Shown here: positions 58,792 to 64,000 of the stretch, piece after piece
Numbering within the stretch: position 1 is the stretch's first letter
Layout: each line of letters begins with the position of its first letter
Source: JBIKWM01 sp044356305
Lineage (GTDB): Bacteria; Bacteroidota; Bacteroidia; UBA10329
Direction of reading: 5' to 3'
NCBI GenBank assembly: GCA_044356305.1
Contig: JBIKWM010000011.1
Span: forward strand, 26,865 to 90,864
Length of the DNA stretch: 64,000 bases
Notes under the pieces: model-generated
The model's database searches: none
What the model saw: only the letters and a program-made list of their open reading frames with translations
What the model was told of the DNA's origin: nothing
Position numbers and translations under genes: made by a program

Positions 58792-60693
58792 TCACTTTGC
58801 GTCCTTCACCTCCTCAAAGTCAACATCGGTGACTTCTGTGTCGGTTGCACCAGTCGGTTGGCCCTGACCGCCATCGGCACCGGGCTGACCCTGCGTGGCG
58901 TTGTACATGTCCTGACTGGCTGCCTGCCAAGCCGTGTTGAGGGTATTCATGGCGGCATCGCAGCGGTCCACATCCTTGGCCTCATGGGCACTCTTCAGAT
59001 CTGCCAGAGCGCTTTCAATCGGGGCCTTTTTCTCGGCCGGTATCTTGTCACCGAACTCCTTCAACTGCTTTTCGGTTTGGAAAATGAGCTGGTCGGCAGC
59101 ATTAAGCTTGTCAACGGTTTCGCGCGCCTTGCGGTCGGCATCGGCATTGGCCTCAGCCTCGCGCTTCATCTTCTCAATCTCGTCCTTGCTAAGGCCAGAT
59201 GAAGCCTCGATACGGATGCTCTGCTCCTTGCCCGTGGCCTTGTCCTTGGCGCTCACGTGCAGTATACCGTTGGCGTCAATATCGAAGGTCACTTCTATCT
59301 GAGGTACTCCGCGCGGTGCGGGTGGAATGCTATCGAGGTGGAACCTGCCGATGGTGCGGTTGCCGCTGGCCATGGGGCGTTCGCCCTGAAGGATGTGAAT
59401 CTCAACGCTAGGCTGATTGTCGCTGGCGGTGCTGAAGGTCTCACTCTTTTTGGTCGGGATGGTGGTGTTCGACTCGATCAACTTGGTCATTACACCGCCC
59501 ATGGTCTCGATGCCCAGCGAAAGAGGGGTCACATCAAGCAGAAGAACATCTTTCACCTCACCGGTGAGTACACCACCCTGAATAGCCGCGCCCACGGCCA
59601 CCACTTCGTCAGGATTCACCCCTTTCGATGGTGTTTTCCCAAAGAAATCCTCCACCACTTTCTGAATGGCAGGTATGCGGGTAGACCCGCCCACCAGGAT
59701 CACCTCGTGAATGTCCTTGGCCGACTTTCCGGCATCGCTCATAGCCTTGCGGCATGGCTCGAGGGTGGCTTGGATCAGCTTGTCAGCCAGTTTCTCAAAC
59801 TGAGCGCGGCTGAGGGTCTTCACCAAGTGCTTCGGGATGCCATCCACGGGCATGATGTAAGGCAGATTGATCTCGGTGCTGGTGCTGCTAGAAAGTTCAA
59901 TCTTGGCTTTCTCAGCGGCTTCTTTCAGGCGCTGAAGGGCCATCGGGTCTTTCCGCAGGTCTATACGCTCTTCCTTGATGAACTCCTCTGCCAACCAGTC
60001 GATGATCACCTGATCGAAGTCGTCACCGCCAAGGTGGGTGTCACCATTGGTTGATTTCACTTCAAACACGCCATCGCCCAGTTCGAGGATGCTGATATCG
60101 AACGTACCTCCGCCAAGATCGAAAACGGCCACGGTGATGTCCTGGTTCTTCTTGTCCAGACCGTAGGCCAGTGCGGCCGCGGTAGGCTCGTTGATGATCC
60201 TGCGCACTTTGAGTCCAGCCACTTCACCGGCCTCTTTGGTGGCCTGACGCTGCGCATCGTTGAAGTAAGCCGGTACGGTGATCACCGCTTCGGTCACTTC
60301 GGTGCCCAGGTAGTCCTCGGCCGTTTTCTTCATTTTCTGAAGAACCATGGCGCTTATCTCTTGCGGGGTGTAGTCGCGGTCGTCAATCTTCACCCTTGGG
60401 GTGTTGTTGCTGCCCTGCACCACCTGGTATGGCACGCGCGGTATCTCTTTGCCAACCTCGCTAAAGCTGCTGCCCATGAAACGCTTGATGCTGCTCACGG
60501 TGCGCTTGGGGTTGGTGATGGCCTGGCGTTTGGCGGGGTCGCCCACTTTGCGCTCGCCACCGTCCACAAAAGCCACGATGCTCGGTGTGGTCCTCCGGCC
60601 TTCGCTGTTAGGTATCACCACCGGCTCGTTGCCTTCCATCACAGCTACGCAACTGTTGGTGGTGCCCAGGTCTATTCCTATGATCTTGCCCAT
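58792..60693 (-). CDS. dnaK: Molecular chaperone DnaK (Hsp70)
   Basis: A 633-residue Hsp70. Landmarks are the phosphate-1 loop IGIDLGTTNSCVAVMEG, TVPAYFNDAQRQATKEAG, phosphate-2 VFDLGGGTFDISILEL, the adenosine loop VGGSTRIPAIQKVVEDFFG and the linker DVLLLDVTPLSLGIETMGG, followed by the substrate-binding domain and helical lid. The end TDTEVTDVDFEEVKDAK is the acidic tail expected for DnaK. It refolds proteins with DnaJ and GrpE, which are not in this window, although a DjlA-like J protein is at 31 kb. The gene stands alone with its own upstream repeats. Confidence 0.98.
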   Translation of the reverse strand: MGKIIGIDLGTTNSCVAVMEGNEPVVIPNSEGRRTTPSIVAFVDGGERKVGDPAKRQAITNPKRTVSSIKRFMGSSFSEVGKEIPRVPYQVVQGSNNTPRVKIDDRDYTPQEISAMVLQKMKKTAEDYLGTEVTEAVITVPAYFNDAQRQATKEAGEVAGLKVRRIINEPTAAALAYGLDKKNQDITVAVFDLGGGTFDISILELGDGVFEVKSTNGDTHLGGDDFDQVIIDWLAEEFIKEERIDLRKDPMALQRLKEAAEKAKIELSSSTSTEINLPYIMPVDGIPKHLVKTLSRAQFEKLADKLIQATLEPCRKAMSDAGKSAKDIHEVILVGGSTRIPAIQKVVEDFFGKTPSKGVNPDEVVAVGAAIQGGVLTGEVKDVLLLDVTPLSLGIETMGGVMTKLIESNTTIPTKKSETFSTASDNQPSVEIHILQGERPMASGNRTIGRFHLDSIPPAPRGVPQIEVTFDIDANGILHVSAKDKATGKEQSIRIEASSGLSKDEIEKMKREAEANADADRKARETVDKLNAADQLIFQTEKQLKEFGDKIPAEKKAPIESALADLKSAHEAKDVDRCDAAMNTLNTAWQAASQDMYNATQGQPGADGGQGQPTGATDTEVTDVDFEEVKDAK

Positions 60694-60802
60694 TTTGTAA
60701 GGGAGTTGTTGGTTACTTGTTCAGTTTGACCCATGCTTGGGGTCGGGCCGCGCTGATCCAATTCCATGCCATCGCACATAGCTGCCCTTCCACAGGAAAT
60801 AT

Positions 60803-60881
60803 TGTCAGTTCGGGTAAATGGCAATGCCTTCACCTGTCAGTTTGAAATGACAATACGGCCACTGCCTCTGGGTAAATGACA
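60803..60881 (-). promoter_or_regulatory. Inverted repeats upstream of dnaK
   Basis: TGTCA (60835-60839) and TGACA (60848-60852) form an inverted repeat with eight bases between. A looser pair, TGTCA (60803-60807) and TGGCA (60819-60823), lies nearer the gene. GGGTAAATGGCA and GGGTAAATGACA are repeated at about 60812 and 60870. A heat-shock control role is inferred from position. No CIRCE element is seen. The rest of the 280-base gap to the MFS gene holds no gene. Confidence 0.4.
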
Positions 60882-60973
60882 CCCAAAGGAGGCGTCTCCT
60901 GATTATCAGAAAAACAGAAAACCTCAATAGTCAGGTCTAAGCCAAGGCCCTCTGCATCAGCAGTGAAGTCAGC

Positions 60974-62209
60974 CTATTCCACGTAATCAAGGTCGCGGCC
61001 AAAAGACTCGGGCAGCATCAATGCACCAGCCACGGCAAGGGCCATGCAAACGCCACCAACTATTATGGCAGCGCCCACAGCACCCATCAAAGGTTCTGCG
61101 GCTTTGAATGCGAGGATAATGGGCACCAGAGCCCCACGCACGAAATTGGGCACCGTGGTGGTGACGGTGGCGCGTATGTTGGTGCCGAACGATTCGCTGG
61201 CCATGGTGACAAACAATGCCCAATAGCCTGTACCACAACCGATGAGGAAACAGAGGAAATAGAAGGCACCAGTGGTCATGCCACCAACGAATAAATAAAT
61301 GAGGCTGATACCAACGGACGCAACCAGATAAGCCAGCACCACCTTGCGCCTGCTCCTCAACAGTTGGCTGAGGAGGCCACTCAAGAGATCGCCCACCGAT
61401 AGCCCTATGTAGGCATACATGATGGCAAAACCGGTTGTGACCTCGCCTTGCACCCCACTGATGGCCGCAAACTGCACCGCGAATTTGATGAGCACCCCGA
61501 TACAGAACCAAACGGGCAATCCTATCAGTATGCAGGCGAGGTACTTACGGAAGCGGGTGGCATCGGTGAAGAGCATTAGGAAATTGCCCTTCTGCACTGC
61601 AGCGGCCTTTACCTGATCGAACATCGAACTCTCGAAAGTGCCCATCCTCATAAGCAGGAGCAACAGTCCAAGACCCCCTCCAACCAGATACATCAACTGC
61701 CAATGGGCCAGTCCGGCCATACTCAGTTGCATACGGCTCAGCAAAGCCGCAGCCACAGCGCCCAAAGCACCCATCGTTACAATCACCATGGTGCCGTAAC
61801 CGCGTCTCTCTTTGCTCATCACCTCGCTGACGAGGGTTATGGCGGCACCGAGTTCGCCCGCAAGGCCTAGGCCTGCCACAAATCGCACGAGCGCGTATTG
61901 GTCCACATCAATGACAAATGCATTGGCAATATTGGCCAGAGAATACATGAGGATGGACCCGAAAAGGATGTTCTTACGACCCTTGCGGTCACCGAGGATA
62001 CCCCAGAGCAGGCCACCCACCAACATGCCGCTCATTTGCCACAGGAACAGGCTGTAATCGAGCCGGGCCACCTCAGCCGCATCTGTTATGCCAATCCCTT
62101 CGAGACTCTGCCGACTGACGATATTGAACAGTTGCAAATCGAAAATGTCAACGAAGTAGCCCAACGAGGCTACTATGACTGTGGTGGTTATGGCGCGGTT
62201 TGAGGTCAC
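60974..62209 (-). CDS. MFS transporter, metabolite:proton symporter type
   Basis: A 411-residue inner-membrane protein with about twelve predicted helices. The loop 2-3 signature GGLLWGILGDRKGRKNILFG and the LVRFVAGLGLAGELGAAITL helix are those of the major facilitator superfamily, closest to the metabolite:H+ symporter / sialate transporter group. An acidic pair Asp-Xaa-Phe-Asp (VDIFDLQLF) in helix 1 is common in this group. The substrate is unknown. The start codon is a GTG. Confidence 0.88.
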   Translation of the reverse strand: MTSNRAITTTVIVASLGYFVDIFDLQLFNIVSRQSLEGIGITDAAEVARLDYSLFLWQMSGMLVGGLLWGILGDRKGRKNILFGSILMYSLANIANAFVIDVDQYALVRFVAGLGLAGELGAAITLVSEVMSKERRGYGTMVIVTMGALGAVAAALLSRMQLSMAGLAHWQLMYLVGGGLGLLLLLMRMGTFESSMFDQVKAAAVQKGNFLMLFTDATRFRKYLACILIGLPVWFCIGVLIKFAVQFAAISGVQGEVTTGFAIMYAYIGLSVGDLLSGLLSQLLRSRRKVVLAYLVASVGISLIYLFVGGMTTGAFYFLCFLIGCGTGYWALFVTMASESFGTNIRATVTTTVPNFVRGALVPIILAFKAAEPLMGAVGAAIIVGGVCMALAVAGALMLPESFGRDLDYVE

Positions 62210-62419
62210 GGTAAAGCTGGCGATAGAGTTATCGGATCACTAAGGGGCAACTGACCCACCCCTATGCGATTGTGACAAGGGCTACTGGACATTTTGGACA
62301 TCAAAAAAAGAGGATACAATGCGGAGTCCAAAGTCAATCAATGCTTTTAATCAGTTATATTATGTAATTGATTTTCAATTCACAATGCCGCATCAGCATA
62401 GGTCTGTCAAGAATCCCAC

Positions 62420-64000
62420 TTAGTTCCTTTCGCCGATCACAAGCCGATGTGTGGTAGTGTTGCCAAGGATATCAATCATCCGGAGCAGATAGAGACCTGT
62501 GCCAATACTCAGGTTCATGGGTACGGTTTCCTGTGCATTGCCATTCACTGCCATCACCTCGCGGCCCGAAAGGTCAGTTATGGCGATGCCATTTATTCCA
62601 TCGCGGTCCATGACATTGAAACGGCCACTGTTTGGGTTAGGAAAGAGCAATGATGGGTGATCTGTGGCCTCAGATACGCTTACAGGCATCTGAGCACAGC
62701 CTTGGGCGCTCAGGTTTAGACGGGCGAACGCATCGTCAACATAACTGTCGTTGTCGGCCCCAACGTTGCGTGTTCCCATCAGTTCAACGCTCAAGGTGCG
62801 TGTGCCCACAGGCAGGGTCCAATTACCCGTCACTGCAACCCAACTGCCGCTCAATGTGCCGATGGTGGGCGATGTTCCCAGCACTGTACCCGACTGATTC
62901 AGAGCCTTCACGCGCATCTCGGGCCTGTCGTCATTTCCGCTCCAGTTACGCATCATGGCCCCGAAGTTCACACTCACCGTACCGGCATCCACCTCGCTGA
63001 CATAGCCGTTAAGGTTTATCTGCTGAAATGCCTCGCCATAGGCATTGTCGTTGCAGGCCCCGCCCACACAGAAGAACTTGGTACCTGCAAAAGGCACAGT
63101 GGCACCGCATTCATTGGCTGTCAGACTCTCTATCACCCCTGCTGTGGCCGTCCATCCGGTGGTCCCGTTCTCGGCATCGCCATTTAACAACAGATTGGCC
63201 GTCAGCACCGATTGTGTGGTCTGGAACTGGATGGCATCGCTCCAATCGCTCCACGTAAGGCTGCGGTTGCGGTAACGCAAACGCCAGTGGTATGTGGTAT
63301 TGGCCGATAGTACCTGCACCATCTCATCGGTCAGGTCATCACCGGCCTGCAGGTCCACCTCATAGTACCAGTTCTGGTGCTGTTTCCATTCATCGATCAC
63401 AAGGTTGGTGAATGCCGCATCAGTGGCTATCTGCCAATGAGTGGCCCCGTGCAGAGCATTATTCCCCGACACATAAGGGCTGCCTTTGAATACGATGCAT
63501 TCTGGTGGCCACTGATCGCCCTGTGCCGGGAAAAGCCCTGTAGGTTGAGCTGGCCTAATGTCGTTGAACCGGATGCGCATGGTGTCCATAAGCACGTTGT
63601 TGAGGGTGGTCGTGGCATCCCCACGGCTAAGGCGACTCAATAACACTTCTGGCGCATCACCGGCCGTTACATCCAACATCACAAATCCATAGTCGTCCTC
63701 ACTGATGCTGTGTTCCGGATAATCGGTCTGATTTCCAAACTCGCCCCAATAATCGATGTTGCCCCCGGCCACCGCCACATTCACCATCAGGTGCCTATGG
63801 TCGCGGCTCTCACCACGGCTGTATCCGTGGGTGTGGCCATAGAAGTGCACGCTCGGCTTGTCGCATTGGGTGCTGAACTGCTCCAGAATAGCGATGCACT
63901 GTCCGGTGTAATCCAAATTACCATCGGGCCATAGTTCGCTGTGATGCGGGTGATGCAACTGCGCAAAGACGAAATCGATCATCGGATCAGCACATACAGA
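62420..64000 (-). CDS. Metallophosphoesterase-type T9SS protein, 5' end outside window
   Basis: The frame runs to the right edge of the window, so the N-terminus is missing; about 526 residues are visible. The first part reads FVFAQLHHPHHSELW and then HFYGHTHGYSRGESRDHRHL, the last metal-binding GHTH motif of a calcineurin-like phosphoesterase of the purple acid phosphatase kind. An FN3-like domain follows (THWQIATDAAFTNLVIDEWK ... NTTYHWRLRYRN), then a carbohydrate-binding-like jelly roll (NLLLNGDAENGTTGWTATAG). A type A sorting domain closes it (LLFPNPNSGRFNVMDRDG ... IGTGLYLLRMIDILG). It is a probable secreted phosphatase. The ATG at 63980-63982 is internal. Confidence 0.85.
   Translation of the reverse strand, partial: SVCADPMIDFVFAQLHHPHHSELWPDGNLDYTGQCIAILEQFSTQCDKPSVHFYGHTHGYSRGESRDHRHLMVNVAVAGGNIDYWGEFGNQTDYPEHSISEDDYGFVMLDVTAGDAPEVLLSRLSRGDATTTLNNVLMDTMRIRFNDIRPAQPTGLFPAQGDQWPPECIVFKGSPYVSGNNALHGATHWQIATDAAFTNLVIDEWKQHQNWYYEVDLQAGDDLTDEMVQVLSANTTYHWRLRYRNRSLTWSDWSDAIQFQTTQSVLTANLLLNGDAENGTTGWTATAGVIESLTANECGATVPFAGTKFFCVGGACNDNAYGEAFQQINLNGYVSEVDAGTVSVNFGAMMRNWSGNDDRPEMRVKALNQSGTVLGTSPTIGTLSGSWVAVTGNWTLPVGTRTLSVELMGTRNVGADNDSYVDDAFARLNLSAQGCAQMPVSVSEATDHPSLLFPNPNSGRFNVMDRDGINGIAITDLSGREVMAVNGNAQETVPMNLSIGTGLYLLRMIDILGNTTTHRLVIGERN

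Overview
The window reads as one chromosomal contig of a fairly GC-rich member of the Bacteroidota. The evidence is ten secreted proteins ending in a type IX secretion (T9SS) type A sorting domain or something close to it, SprB-like repeats, two TonB-dependent receptors, a TonB receptor/DUF4249 pair, DUF5686, a fused ccoNO cbb3 oxidase and repeated TAnnTTTG-type promoter elements. Order and genus cannot be fixed from sequence alone. No rRNA or tRNA was recognised, and there is no CRISPR array.

Layout. 1-3.6 kb: end of a glycosyltransferase, a small secreted protein, rimO, a DHFR-like reductase and a DUF2200 protein. 3.6-11.9 kb: a block of T9SS cargo (an Asp-box propeller, a GloVer-repeat protein, an S74 tail-fibre-chaperone protein with a poly-C tract in its leader, and a further cargo protein) plus an AHSA1/SRPBCC protein. 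12.2-14.0 kb: a metal-binding HMA-like protein and an FN3 protein. 14.3-20.4 kb: an AT-rich island holding a broken tyrosine recombinase, then an XRE regulator and a type III restriction-modification pair (res, mod). 20.5-24.1 kb: a serine hydrolase, a REP-associated transposase (RAYT) inside clusters of its palindromic repeats, and an SprB-like cargo protein. 24.2-37.4 kb: nitroreductase, DUF6855, GH18 chitinase-like protein, membrane protein, kelch-like cargo, coiled-coil secreted protein coupled to panB, DnaJ/TerB protein, DUF5686 receptor, GNAT, CoA-transferase and a proline-rich exported protein. 37.6-41.4 kb: ccoS-ccoNO-ccoQ-ccoP. 41.9-48.8 kb: outer-membrane uptake, namely a TonB receptor with DUF4249, and a second His-rich TonB receptor divergent from a DUF4625 lipoprotein and a Fur/Zur-type regulator. 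48.9-64 kb: polyprenyl-phosphate sugar transferase, lipoprotein, chalcone-isomerase-like protein, PhnP-like hydrolase, a receptor adenylate cyclase, SprB cargo, dnaK, an MFS transporter and the end of a metallophosphoesterase-type T9SS protein.

The most interesting structure is the restriction-modification island. GTTAGGTGC at its left end (14666-14674) is the exact reverse complement of GCACCTAAC (20230-20238), which opens a long imperfect hairpin at its right end. That hairpin ends in GTTATGT, where host-like GC content resumes. This is the R'/R'' architecture of an integron gene cassette with an attC-like site, and a tyrosine-recombinase remnant lies just upstream. Other points of note are a RAYT that carries two diverged copies of its own REP repeat in frame, a 9-C tract that puts a surface-protein leader out of frame by one base, a doubled Zur/Fur-like operator between divergent metal-uptake genes, and several start codons lying only 4-9 bases after a TAnnTTYG element, which suggests leaderless mRNAs.
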